A stretch of 64,000 nucleotides of DNA from Cherax quadricarinatus. Taxonomy: Eukaryota > Arthropoda > Malacostraca > Decapoda > Parastacidae. Shown piece after piece: positions 23,351 through 33,349 of the stretch. Position numbers and translations under genes: made by a program. The notes beneath the pieces were generated by a model. It saw only the letters and a program-made list of their open reading frames with translations, did no database searches and was not told where the DNA came from. Numbering within the stretch: position 1 is the stretch's first letter; each line of letters begins with the position of its first letter. Location: the NCBI RefSeq assembly GCF_038502225.1, contig NC_091322.1:1385281-1449280 (forward strand), in the 5' to 3' direction.

Positions 23351-23646
23351 ATACCCTCTTGGGTTTATATTTCGCGTTGGGTCGCCGCCTTTAATATAGC
23401 GTCACATTGGTGCCGGCATCTAGCGGGCTTAGGCCTAGCCTCAGCTCATCCTGCAGCACCTTGCAATGTCCTCACTGCGCTACCTCAGCCTACGAGTATG
23501 AAGTCCCACTTCTCCCTCTCTCCGGCAGCCGGGACCCAGCAGGTTGAGCCCCAGGGCAAGCTACGACACGCACGGCCTGTAATTAAGAACTAATAAACGT
23601 ACGCTATGCCTCTGAAGAATATTCATTCTCCAACAAGAAATGTAAT
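23351..23646. mobile_element. 296-bp insertion with 5-bp target duplication
   Basis: AGTGT occurs at 23346-23350 and again at 23647-23651, exactly where the family A copy is interrupted; the copy near 29746-29760 reads through the same site with a single AGTGT. The insert starts ATACCCTCTTGGG and ends AAATGTAAT. It contains TTGGTGCCGGCATC, loosely like an LTR-element primer-binding site, and AATAAA near its right end. It has no TG..CA termini and no visible terminal repeats, so its class is uncertain. Confidence 0.55.
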
Positions 23647-24084
23647 AGTGTGTAGATTTAGGACCTGATCCTCGAGCACTTTCCATGCAAATATTATCAT
23701 GCATCTTTCCTCTCCATTGAGTGTATATATAGCACTTTGAGTGTTCTCAATAATTTAAATACTTTATTAACAGTATGCGGGCTGTAAATGATTTCTGTGT
23801 CTATTGCTGCTGTAATATCTTCCCTATCCTAAAAGGAACCATCAACACTGAACAATACTCCAAGCAAGTGAGCACAAGTGATCTGAAAAGTGTCACTATC
23901 GCCACTGTTTCTCTTGTTTTGAATCTTCTCATTATCCGCTCCCCATCATTTTTCTGACTTTCGTGATATTTGCCTTAAGTTCTTTCAAGAAAGGTCAGCT
24001 GACATTATTACACCCGGATTTTTCATGTTTCTTTCGTTCTATTTGATGATCTTGAGTTTTGCATACAGTCTCTAGTTATTTTTT

Positions 24085-24525
24085 TTTTCAATCTTTCCGC
24101 AGGAGGGAGAGATATATCATAATCTACACTTGGAAAATCTTGGAAGGAATGGTCCCAAATCTGCACACAGAAATCACTCCCTATGAAAGTAAAAGACTGG
24201 GCAGGCGATGCAAAATGCCCCCAATAAAAAGTAGGGGCGCCATTGGTACACTAAGAGAAAACACCATAAGTGTCCGGGGCCCAAAACTGTTCAACAGCCT
24301 CCCATCAAGCATTAGGGGAATTGCCAATAAACCCCTGGCTGCCTTCAAGAGAGAGCTGGACAGATACCTAAAGTCAGTGCCGGATCAGCCGGGCTGTGGC
24401 TCGTACGTTGGACTGCGTGCGGCCAGCAGTAACAGCCTAGTTGATCAGGCCCTGATCCATCGGGAGGCCTGGTCATGGACCGGGCCGCGGGGGCGTTGAT
24501 CCCCGGAATAACCTCCAGGTAACAT
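24085..24525 (+). mobile_element. Family B RT C-terminus with intact reading frame and 3' tail
   Basis: An uninterrupted frame runs from about 24085 to 24499. It includes RRERYIIIYTWKILEGMVPN, LGRRCKMPPIKSRGAIGTLR, ISVRGPKLFNSLPSSIRG, ANKPLAAFKRELDRYLKSV and PDQPGCGSYVGLRAASS, the C-terminal segment of a non-LTR RT polyprotein. The tail ends GGGGGCGTTGATCCCCGGAA then CCTCCAGGTAA. It is heavily 5' truncated but the cleanest family B reading frame in the window, hence probably young. It lies inside the family A copy on the opposite strand. Confidence 0.75.
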
Positions 24526-24702
24526 CTAAGTCCCCTCAAGGGAGGTTCGTTGACTCTGGTAAGTGGCTCTTGTTCTAAGGAGTTGGATCTGTGCTCCAGT
24601 TCCCTGAATTGAGCCTGAATATCTTCCATCCCTCCCCCCCTCCACAGGCGCCGTATAATTCCTACGGGTTTAGCGCTGCCCTTGATCATAATCCACATCT
24701 AA
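24526..24702 (+). mobile_element. SINE-like element D, copy 1
   Basis: Shares with 30884-31052 and 34817-34972 the series GGATCTGTGCTCCAGTTCCC, GAATTGAGCCTGAAT, CTTCCAYCCC and TACGGGTTTAGCGCT, then a CATAAT tail. No coding capacity and no clear polymerase III boxes are seen. SINE-like is an inference from size, dispersal and AT-rich tail. Confidence 0.65.
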
Positions 24703-25079
24703 GTACTTGGAACGTCATGTTACTCTCCACTGCCCACTGGAAGACTTTGTTTATATCTTCCTGCAATTTTATCGTGTCTACCGGGGTGATTTTCATGCTT
24801 ATTTTGGTATCTGCAAATGTGATACGTAGATGTGGCGAGTGTTTTTTTTTAATCTGTATCTGCTATGAGGATAAGTAGTGAAGGCTCCAGGACCGTGCCT
24901 AGGGGTACTGAACTCTTTATTTGGCTAACGCTGGATGAAGCTCTGTTAATTACTATTTGAATTCTGTTTGTCAGAAAATTGAGAATCCATTTGCTTACTT
25001 TCCCAGTTGTACCTGTCACCTTCAATTTATGTGCAATCACTCCGTGACTGCATAGTAAATAACATTTAATCAGCATCCT

Positions 25080-26035
25080 AAGACTTTTAGAAAGTACTTC
25101 CTTGCATACTTAGGGCTTATGTGACTCGACTGCAAAACTAAGACACTCACTTTCTCCTGGAAATTTGCAGTGCATGTCTAGGAGGGTAGTAGTAATATTC
25201 CAGCAGCAAACTCTGCCTTCTCCAGACGGCCAACTTTCTCCTCTAGCTGCTCTCTCTGCTTACTCTCAAACTTTCAGTATCTTGTGCTTATCAACTCCTG
25301 CCTTACTTTCTCTTCAACTTTCCTTGCTTGCGTGTTTAACTACCATTATAATATGATGGCTTGCTACCTCGCTCGCTCTCTCATTCTCTCACTTCCCCTC
25401 CTCCCCACACTAACTCCCTTTCTCTTGGTGTCTCTTCCTCTGGCTCTTACCTAGCCTGCGTGGCGAGAACCTACAAATATAAAGCAGGTAGAACCATTCT
25501 TGAGTTAAAATCACAAAAAAACTAACAAGTTGCGTCACGGGAGACATAACTGCGATGTACAAGATGGTTCAGCATGTTTGACACTGCTGATATGAAGAAA
25601 CTTCACAAGATGCGAGACACAGATGGAAGCTAATACATAAATGAGTGATCAGGAACGTTTGGAAATGCTACAAGTGTGTTACGAGTTGGATGATGAAGTG
25701 GTCCAAGCAATCCAGTAACACCTGTCCTTTCTAAGAGGCGAGGTCAGGAGCGGACACTTGATCCCGCAAATGCAACTTGGCGAGTACGACTCAGGGTGCA
25801 AGAACTGTTAGAATCATCAGACGGCAATATTGTTCTACTTTCAGGTGTATCTTTGTGCAATCATTGTGAGTATGCAAGGTAGAGCTGTCGTAGATTGTGA
25901 GTGTTAAGACAGTTATGTATAACGTAAGAGTTGAGTAACCAAGTTCTAGTTATTACCAGTGTTGCTGCCAGGCAGCGATAACACTAACACTACAGCCATA
26001 CTTAGTGTCCCTTGATCAACCTACACAGGCTGCTG
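25080..26035. other. No feature recognised
   Basis: Mixed sequence with stops in all frames. A few short pyrimidine-rich stretches lie at 25200-25450. Confidence 0.5.
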
Positions 26036-26135
26036 TTGGCGTGTGGAGACAGTGTGGGCGTGTAGGGATACCTGGTGTGGGCGTGTGGGGACACCTGGTG
26101 TGGGCGTGTGGGGACATCTTTTGTGGGTGTTTAAG
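26036..26135. repeat. Short GTGGGCGTGTGGGGACA tandem repeat, about 4 units
   Basis: Units built on TGTGGGCGTGTGGGGACACC with 22-30 bp spacing; the first and last are diverged. Confidence 0.7.
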
Positions 26136-26579
26136 GAGAGCTATAGAGATCATGTGAAAACAAAGAGGTATGGGAGGCTGGATAAGGAGTAGATGGGCTA
26201 CAGAGGACTGACAGTGAGGTTGAGTGGTAGTGAGCCATTGATGACTCCTGTATCAGCAATGTCCGGCCATCGTCCAGCTGGCCACTGCCCACAGGATACC
26301 CTCCACCCAGTGTACCCTCCATCCGTAACCCCAGATTATTCAACATCTTATCAGAAACACTGAACAATGAGAGGAGAAAAATAAAAATAAAGACCAAGGA
26401 GCTGAAATAAGGGTGGAGAACGTCATTCAGGCAAGTCAGAAAAGTAAAAAAAAAAAAAAAACGGGTACAGGACATAAAGAAAAGGGAATGTTAAGAAGAG
26501 AAATCTATAGCAGGAACACATGAAACAGAAAAAATGAAAGAAATATGCCTAAATGAAGAAAACAAGAGAATACAGATCA

Positions 26580-26800
26580 CGTGACAGAACTCGGGAAAGA
26601 TTCAAACTCAGTAAATATAGGCAGTCAGAATATTTGCAAATACTATTCAAAAGTTATGTGCCTATATGGAAAAGCATACTGGAAGAAACACAACAGAAAA
26701 TGTGCCAACATGTTGAGAAAGGGAAAGTGTCGCTTTGACAGAGTGCTGGTACTTCCACCCAGTGATTTGCTAAGCTTCAACGCACCTCAGAGATTGTTAT
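26580..26800 (+). pseudogene. Degenerate CCCH zinc-finger ORF1 fragment
   Basis: The frame encodes NICKYYSKVMCLYGKAYWKK-H and CANMLRKGKCRF. The first unit fits C-x7-C-x5-C-x3-H except that the third cysteine is tyrosine. The second begins C-x8-C but lacks the third cysteine and the histidine. CCCH fingers bind RNA, and a finger-bearing ORF1 upstream of the endonuclease suits a nucleic-acid chaperone or gag-like protein. The lost ligands mean neither finger would hold zinc. Confidence 0.6.
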
Positions 26801-27124
26801 GACCTGAGCTGCCCAGACCATCTTGTAAAAGGAATGCTGCGCTACAGAGAAATCAGAGAAATGGAAAATGAACAGCAGTCTTTTTTAGACAGAAAAGCGA
26901 TCGGACCAAAAAAAAGAGGCAAAACAGGGAAATGCTATGGATAGGACAGAGACATACCAAGCCAGGCATCAGCCCCTGAGGTCAAATATACAATCAAATG
27001 CAAAATCATTACTGAAGAAACCAGGGGTATGTACACCAGGGGCCATACCAGGTAGTACATCACAGTGGTACTAACTAAACCCATAGCAAAGCAAAACATC
27101 CCAAATGGTAAATCCTGCTTCATA

Positions 27125-27570
27125 TTTGCAAGCATTTAGGGTTTGAAATCAAATAAAAATGACAGTTATGTTAGTAGCCTTCTCTCAGAAGTGGGTGCCA
27201 TGTTCGGAGCATTTACAGAAATACACACAAGGGATATTTTGGATGGAGAAATGAAGATAGAAAACTATAATATGTATCGATGTAATAGAATTAATAATTC
27301 ACATGGAGGAGTAGGACTCTGTGAAAGACATTTTCTGTTGCACAGAATTGCTGAATTCTATGAATGATATAGTAGAAATTCTAGGCATTAAGTTGAAAAT
27401 AGGAATTTGATAATTATCCTAGTGTATAAACCACCGTCAGCAACTGCTGAGGAATTCACAGATCAGTTAACGAGGATAGACAACTGTCTGGATAGGCTAG
27501 AAAATCCTACACTAAATATTATACTCCTTGGAGATTTTAATCTCCCTCATGTAAAGTGGAAGGTGACTCA
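27125..27570 (+). pseudogene. AP-like endonuclease domain of family A
   Basis: Pieces in two frames match the exonuclease-endonuclease-phosphatase fold of non-LTR elements: GLKSNKNDSYVSSLLSEVGA, FGAFTEIHTRD (the T-E-x-H motif with the metal-binding Glu), HGGVGLCERH, then YKPPSATAEEFTDQLTRIDN and IILLGDFNLPHVKW with the conserved GDFN. This domain nicks target DNA to start reverse transcription. A stop near 27365 and a frame change separate the two halves, so it is not functional as read. Confidence 0.75.
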
Positions 27571-28486
27571 ACACAATGTTATACCAGAAATATCTAAAAT
27601 AAGCATGAAAGTCACTACGGAAGAAGAAACTGAAAAAAATACAGGAAGATATAAGCAGAGTTTTTCAGTGGGCATTGGAGAACAACATGACGTTCAGTGG
27701 TGATAAGTTCCAGCTGCTTAGGTATGGAAAGAATGAAGAATTCAGAATGAGCTGACCTTTCTTTCAAAGAACATAAGACAAAGATCACGACAGCCAGGAG
27801 GATGACGGGGTGGGTATTGAAAACTTTCAAAACAAGAGAAATAATGCCAGTAGTGACTCTTCAAATCGCTAGTGCTCCCTCATTTGGAATATCGCTCAGT
27901 TTTGATGGACCCGTTCAAGGCAGGGAAAATATCAGAGCTTGGGTAAATACAGAGATCGTTCACGACCCACATAGAGCCAGTAAAGATTTAAATTATTGCG
28001 AACGCCTTAAAGTGGGCATGTACTCACTGGGGTGGAGGGAGAGAATGATAATATATACCAGGAAAGTACTCGAGGGCCTGGTTCCGAATCTGCAAACTGC
28101 CATCACATACTGAAGTAAGAGATATGGGAGGAAGTGCAAAATAAACCCATCGAAGAGCAGGGGTGCGGTTGGCACAATAAAGGAACACTGTATCAACATT
28201 CGTGGCCCAAACTATTTAATATTTTAGCAGAAGATATCAGAAACACGGCTGGAACAATTGTAGAAGTCTTCAAGAGAAAACTGGACAGGTATCTTCACCA
28301 GGTGCCAGATCAGCTAGGCTGTGATGGATATGTGGGACAGAGGTCCTCCAGCAGCAACAGCCTGGTTGACCATGCTAGCGCCAGACGAGCTTAGCCCATG
28401 GCCGGGCTCCGGGTGTAGAAAAACTCGCGAAACTCATCAAATGTAAAGGTAAAGGCCCCGTCCACCCAGTGTGCGGGGCCCCCCAC

Positions 28487-29125
28487 ACCAAAACTCTCAA
28501 CCACTCACTCCCGCCTATAAAACTCTCAACCACTCACTCCCGCCTATAAAACTCTCAACCACTCACTCCCGCCTATAAAACTCTCAACCACTCACTCCCG
28601 CCTATAAAACTCTCAACCACTCACTCCCGCCTATAAAACTCTCAACCACTCACTCCCGCCTATAAAACTCTCAACCACTCACTCCCGCCTATAAAACTCT
28701 CAACCACTCACTCCCGCCTATAAAACTCTCAACCACTCACTCCCGCCTATAAAACTCTCAACCACTCACTCCCGCCTATAAAACTCTCAACCACTCACTC
28801 CCGCCTATAAAACTCTCAACCACTCACTCCCGCCTATAAAACTCAACCACTCACTCCCGCCTATAAAACTCAACCACTCACTCCCGCCTATAAAACTCTC
28901 AACCACTCACTCCCGCCTATAAAACTCTCAACCACTCACTCCCGCCTATAAAACTCTCAACCACTCACTCCCGCCTATAAAACTCTCAACCACTCACTCC
29001 CGCTTATAAAACTCTCAACCACTCACTCCCGCCTATAAAACTCTCAACCACTCACTCCCGCCTATAAAACTCTCAACCACTCCCGCCTATAAAACTTTCA
29101 ACCACTCACTCCCGCCTATAAAACT
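28487..29125. repeat. 29-bp minisatellite carrying TATAAAA, about 22 units
   Basis: The unit combines CTCTCAACCACTCACTCCCG with CCTATAAAA. Two 27-bp units that lost CT lie near 28845-28870, and one unit near 29075 is shortened. Units are otherwise almost identical, indicating recent expansion. The array starts about 45 bp after the family A tail. Just before it, 28454-28460 (GGCCCCG) pairs with 28474-28480. Confidence 0.95.
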
Positions 29126-29149
29126 ATTCAACGAGTTGTGTTTAGGGGG

Positions 29150-29420
29150 TTAATACTCAGTTCCTGGCCCTGGCTCATAGGTCACCTTGATCAGCATCAT
29201 TGACTGAGTAGATATGCATTAGCATATCTATTCTTGAAGCTGTGTATTGAGCTTGCTTCCACCACTGCCTCGTCCAAGTCATTCCACTTTTCAGTCACTC
29301 TTACATCCCTTACATCCCTATGACTCGCCTATGTCCCGTTGATCTTGGCCTTTTTAATTCAAATAGTCTGTCCCTAACTGCTCTACCACCTTTGATATAT
29401 ACCTTTGAAGAATTTCGAGA
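29150..29420 (-). mobile_element. CR1-like RT C-terminal fragment
   Basis: The minus strand encodes WNDLDEAVVEASSIHSFKNR followed by YANAYLLSQ near 29190-29290, the conserved end of CR1-type polyproteins (compare WNSL..SIHSFKQRYDKA at 8005-8110). Sequence upstream on the minus strand is diverged and then joins a family A tail. Confidence 0.6.
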
Positions 29421-29424
29421 GTAT

Positions 29425-30890
29425 ATCTACTCTCTGAGCCCGGCCATGGGCCAGGCTCGTCTGGTGCTTGCCTGGTCAACCAGGCTGTTGCTGCTGGAGG
29501 CCCGCTGCTCCACATATCCATCACAGCCTGGTTGATCTGGCACCTGGTGAAGATACTTGTCTAGTTTTCTCTTGAAGGCTTCAACACTTGTTCCAGCAGT
29601 GTTTCTGGTATCTTCTGGTAAGATGTTCAAAAGTCTGGGACCCCGGATGTTGATACAGTGTTCCCTTATTGTCTCCACCGCACCCCTGCTCCTCACTGGG
29701 TTTATTTTACACTTCCTCCCATATTTCTCACTCCAGTATGTTGTTATGGCAGTGTGCAGATTTGGGACCAGGCCCTTGAGGACCTTCTAGGTATATATTA
29801 TCATGTACCTCTCTTTCCTCCGCTCCAATGAGTACATGTTCAAGACTTGCAGGCGTTCCCAATAGTTTAGGTGCTTTACTGGCTCAGTGTGAGTCGTAAA
29901 CGATCTCTGTATTTGTTCCAGCTCCCATATTTCTCAGTGCTGACGGGGCCGTCAGCACTGAGCAATATTCTAAGTGATGGAACACTAGCGATTTGAAGAG
30001 TGTCACCATCGGCATTGTTTCCCTTGTTTTGAAAGTTCTCAATACCCACCCAGTCATCTTCCTGGCTGTCGTGATCTTTGTCTTGTTATGGTCTTTAAAA
30101 GAAAGGTTCGCTGACATAATTATTCCTAGGTCTTTTACGTGTTCCTTACGTTCTATTTGGTGACCTTCTTGAGTTTTGTATATAGTGCTCCTTTTGAGTT
30201 CTTCATTCTTTCCATACCTAAGCAACTGGAACTTATGACCATTGAACGCCATGTTGTTTTCCACTGCCCACTGGAAAACCCTGTTTGTCTTCCTGTACTT
30301 TTTCAGTGTCCTCTACCGTACTGACTTTCATGCTTATTTTAGTATCTGCAAATGACGATACAAAAGTGTGCCGGGTGTTTTTGTCTGTCTGCTGTGAGGA
30401 TGAGGAACAGCAGAGGTGCCAGGACAGTGCTTTGGGGCACTGAGCTTTTGACCTTACTAATGCTGGATCTTGCCCTGTTCACTACTATTTTGTGTGTTTT
30501 GTGTGTTAGGAAACCGAAAATCCATCTGCCTACCCTCCCCGTAATGCCCATGGCCTTCATTTTGTGCGCTACCACTCCATGATCCCATTTGTCAAACGCC
30601 TTTGCAAAATCTGTGTAAATCACATCTGCGTTTTGGTCGTCTTATAGTGCCTCCATAATTCTGTCATAATGGTTCAGCAGCTGTGACAGACATGATCGTC
30701 CTGCTCTAAAACCATGCTGGTTCTAGTTATGTTGGTTGTTCTGCTCCATGAAATTTGTAACTTGCCGTCTCATCACTCTTTCGAAGATTTTTATGATGTG
30801 AGAGGTTAGGGCTACTGGTCTGTAATTTTTAGCTAGTGTTCTACTACCTCCCTTGTATTTTATCAAGTCTTCTCTTGTCCTTGCCCCTCA
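29425..30890 (-). mobile_element. Family A retrotransposon, RT domain to 3' tail
   Basis: This is the longest continuous family A RT here. On the minus strand, in order: KNYRPVALTSHIIKIFERVM (about 30825-30765), NQHGFRAGRSCLSQLL, motif A YTDFAKAFDKWDHG (about 30620-30580) with its aspartate, GRWIFGFLTH, KSSVPQSTVLAPLLF, the motif C region SSFADTKIS near 30355, FNGHKFQLLRYGKNEELKRS, MTGWVLRTFKTRETMP, HHLEYCSVL, then IRGPRLLNILPEDTRNTAGT and the 3' tail. It carries two in-frame stops (near 30722 and 30643) and frame changes near 30395 and 29880. Motif C is missing one aspartate. Confidence 0.85.
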
Positions 30891-31052
30891 GGGAAGGTTC
30901 CTTGATGTTGGTGAGGGGCTCTTGATTTAGGGAATTGGATCTGTGCTCCAGTTCCCCGAATTAAGCCTGAATGCCTTCCACATCCCCCCCAGGCGCTGTA
31001 TAATCCTACGGGTTTAGCGCTTCCCCTTGCTCATAATAATAATAATTCTATT
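30884..31052 (+). mobile_element. SINE-like element D, copy 2
   Basis: Contains CCCCTCAGGGAAGGTTCCTT, GGATCTGTGCTCCAGTTCCC, CAGGCGCTGTATAATCCTAC and GGGTTTAGCGCTTCCCC, ending in CTCATAATAATAATAATTC. The (AAT)n tail is best preserved here. It sits between the family A and CR1-like copies. Confidence 0.7.
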
Positions 31053-31600
31053 GTCCTTTCAGTTTTGGCACTAGCCTGGTTGCAGACCTTTAAACCTTTC
31101 CGAGATTCTTCAGGCGTTTGACCAGGAGTGGGCTCCATGCTGTGGCTGCATACTTAATGAATGGCCTAACCTAGATTGTATACAAGGTTCTGAATGATTT
31201 CTTATTAAAGTTTCTGAATGCTACTCAGAAGTTTGCTAATCTTGTATATGTCACCGAGGGTATATAGTTTATATAAAGTTCTGGTAATATATTTTGTGTT
31301 ATATTTACCCCAGATCATTTTCACACTGATATTTGCAGCTTCTCATCGGCCATGCTGTATTCTGTGTCCGGTCTGCCCTTCACTTTCTTCACTTTTTTGT
31401 GAACTTCTGTGGTATAGTACTGTAACAAATGTTTTCTTGCAGTCCAAGAATATGCACTCCACCCAACTCTGTCTTGTTTTATGTCTTTGACTCAGTCACA
31501 GAATTCCAGCATATTTGTACGACTATCCGTAAATGCACATTGGTGTTCCGTAAACACGCTTCCATCCAACTGCTATATCTTTTTCCTTACTATTTTCTCT
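31053..31600 (-). mobile_element. Second CR1-like RT copy, strongly decayed
   Basis: The minus strand shows WVECIFLDCKKTF near 31460-31420, the motif A segment that is missing from the copy at 7938-9342, with the catalytic aspartate present but the following AFD changed to TFV. It then passes to EYSMA..KLQISV and NTKYITRTLYKLY, residues that follow motif C in the better copy. The part with motifs B and C is therefore deleted. The C-terminus (VCNQASAK) runs to about 31060. Confidence 0.6.
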
Positions 31601-31603
31601 AGT

Positions 31604-31690
31604 ACCAACAGCTCGAGTGATCAGACCATCACCTAGGAGGAATGGTCTTAGATCAAGCTGTGGGAGCAATGACCTACTCCCCTGCATCGA
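31604..31690 (+). mobile_element. Degenerate family B-like 3' tail
   Basis: Order of landmarks GTGATCAGACCATCACCTAG, GAGGAATGGTCTTAGATCAAG, CTGTGGGAGCAATGACC parallels the family B tail near 24440-24505. Confidence 0.4.
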
Positions 31691-31840
31691 CTCCAGTTAG
31701 GCTACAGACAAACCTCCTGACGAACACTGTGTAACATGTTGCTGGTTTGTCGAACAAGACACAGTGCCCGCCACTTGTCAAGGACACATGAATATAAGTG
31801 GGTGTGAGGGGGGGGCGTAGGAGAGAACACAGTGGACGAC

Positions 31841-31862
31841 AGGTCAAAGGTCATACTGACCT
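31841..31862. promoter_or_regulatory. AGGTCA direct and inverted half-sites
   Basis: AGGTCA-A-AGGTCA-TAC-TGACCT gives a DR1 and an overlapping IR3 of perfect nuclear-receptor half-sites. A near copy (AAGTCA-A-AGGTCA-CAC-TGACCT) lies at 32972-32993. No target gene is visible nearby, so function is speculative. Confidence 0.3.
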
Positions 31863-32044
31863 ACTTCATTGGAACTCTCTGCTTTTCTTTTTCCTCACAG
31901 CTATGAGGCTCTGCGAACCATTGGCAGTAGCAGCCAGGAAGTTCCCGAAGAAATTTGGTTTGAGAATAGTCTGTGAGGGCAGAAGAACCTATAAAACCCC
32001 TTCCATCATTTATCCATCACTCTACCATCACTTATCCAGCACCA

Positions 32045-32185
32045 TTGTCTGCCTGGAGTCTACCTCGCGGCCTGGTCCCAAACCAGGCTTCCCGGTGAAA
32101 GGTATGATCAACCAGGTTGTTGGTGATAGCAGCACGAAGTCTAACGTAAATACCACAGCCCTGCTGATCAGATTTGTCAAGGCTG
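32045..32185 (-). mobile_element. Family B 3' tail
   Basis: On the minus strand: CAGCAGGGCTGTGGTAT, CAACCTGGTTGATCAT, GGGAAGCCTGGTTTGGGACC and GTAGACTCCAGGCAG. Same landmark order as 34989-35172. Confidence 0.55.
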
Positions 32186-32344
32186 TGGGACTGATCACCT
32201 CAAACTACTACTAAACGTCTTCCACCGTCTCCAAGATTAGTCTCTATTGGATTGGCAAAGCCACCGATATATTACGCAAATTTCCTAAATTTACTTCGCA
32301 ACAGATAAGTCAACTGTAGATGCAAGTTCAGATGTACTCATTTG

Positions 32345-32415
32345 AATACTTTTGGGTCGCTACCGTCCACAGGATAGATATGGAGTGCACAATAAACCAG
32401 CCGCTTCGAAGGAAA
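32345..32415 (+). repeat. Interspersed repeat C, copy 1
   Basis: GTCCACAGGATAGATATGG, TGCACAATAAACCAGCCGCT aligns with 54509-54580 (GTCCACAGGATGGATATCTG, TGCACAATAAAGTAGCCGCT). Both copies are on the plus strand and include AATAAA. Confidence 0.6.
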
Positions 32416-32644
32416 AATCTAAAATTTAATCCAAAGTCACTGGATGGAGCAGCGTCTCCGCAAAGAATGTACTCAAAGTGTTGCACATGTATTTTATTAC
32501 CACAATTGAGGCTTCGGTTGTGCAGAAGTACCAAGGAAATGATACTCAGCAGTGACCACGCACGAGCACTCAAAATAATACTGACTGTGATGAGCCTTGA
32601 GCAGTGTTCTTATTGTTTTAGAAAAACTGGATACGACTGTAACG

Positions 32645-32830
32645 TATGGCTACAATATTCTCTGATAGTTATATAGTGGGAACACCTGCGGTGTGTGGTT
32701 GCATAATTTTATATGATTACATAGTGGGAACACCTGCACTGTATGGTTGCATTATTTTCTATGATAGTTACATAGTGGGAACACCTTCAGTGTGTGGCTA
32801 CACTATTTTATATGACAGTTACATAATAAC
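32645..32830. repeat. Short tandem repeat of about 50 bp, 3-4 units
   Basis: AGTGGGAACACCT occurs at 32675, 32723 and 32774, each followed by TGTGGYTRCATTATTTTATA-like sequence. Spacing is 48 and 51 bp. Confidence 0.75.
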
Positions 32831-33349
32831 AGAAGGCAACTTTGCCTGTGTCATATTCCATCACACAGGATGGGTTGTATACAGTAAGTAATGAAGTGTC
32901 ATCACCAGCTAGGAGACTTTAACCAGGCTATGCTGATGTTAAACATTCTACTCTGAGTTCAGTAACTGGACAAGTCAAAGGTCACACTGACCTACATAAC
33001 GCACTGTGACAGTAAAGTACCTATTGTCAATGCACTTGGCAAATGCACTCTAATACCTTCCCATCACAGAGGCAGAGACAGCCAAAGCCAGCCAGCTAGT
33101 CAGCCAAATATATAAGAACCTAAGAAAGAAGGAACACTGAAGCAGGCTCACGCAGTTTCACGTGTAAGTATGATCGACCTCTATGCCAGGAATCGAGAAA
33201 GTCGGTTGGTAGGAGCTGAGAGGCGAGAACAGCAGCTGACGCGACTTCTGCATGCACAACTAGGCGAGTACACATCACACTGTCCAGCACAATGTAAACA
33301 TGCTAAGATATACACATTGATTGCAAGTCCGTACAACACAGTTGTACCC
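32831..33349. other. No feature recognised
   Basis: Apart from the AGGTCA site at 32972-32993 and a run of CAGCCA words at 33070-33105, nothing is supported. Confidence 0.5.

Larger units (their letters stand above)
23200..25075 (-). mobile_element. Family A RT copy broken by two insertions
   Basis: Minus-strand pieces of one family A RT occur in collinear order. Positions 24703-25075 encode HGVIAHKLKVTGTTGKVSKW, VPLGTVLEPSLLILIADTD, a FADTKISMKI box and LQEDINKVFQWAVESNMTF. Positions 23647-24071 and 23200-23350 hold the later C-terminal part. The order is interrupted by a 296-bp insertion at 23351-23646 and by a composite of family B plus a SINE-like element at about 24072-24702. The FADD box is one residue short. 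Comparison with the uninterrupted copy at 29425-30890 makes the junctions readable. Confidence 0.65.
26553..28440 (+). mobile_element. Family A element with ORF1 finger, endonuclease and RT C-terminus, internally deleted
   Basis: The order of parts is that of a complete non-LTR element with the middle missing. A CCCH-type finger segment (26580-26800) is followed by an AP-like endonuclease (27125-27570). The sequence then passes directly to the segment after the RT motif C box (ISKISMKVTTEEETEK at about 27590). The C-terminus (GRRCK-like segment, TLYQHSWPKLFNILAEDIRN at 28170-28230, VFKRKLDRYLHQVPDQLGCD) and the family A tail to 28440 follow. Essentially all of the RT fingers and palm are absent. 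Frameshifts and stops occur throughout. Such a derivative could only have moved with enzyme supplied in trans, if at all. Confidence 0.75.

Noticed and set aside
23211..23593. Hydrophobic plus-strand frames such as those near 23243
   Set aside because: They are antisense shadows of a minus-strand family A C-terminus plus an insertion; the same shadow recurs opposite other family A copies.
31860..32214. ORF starting MRLCEPLAVAARKFPKK
   Set aside because: No recognisable domain. Its second half runs through a minus-strand family B tail, so the frame is fortuitous.
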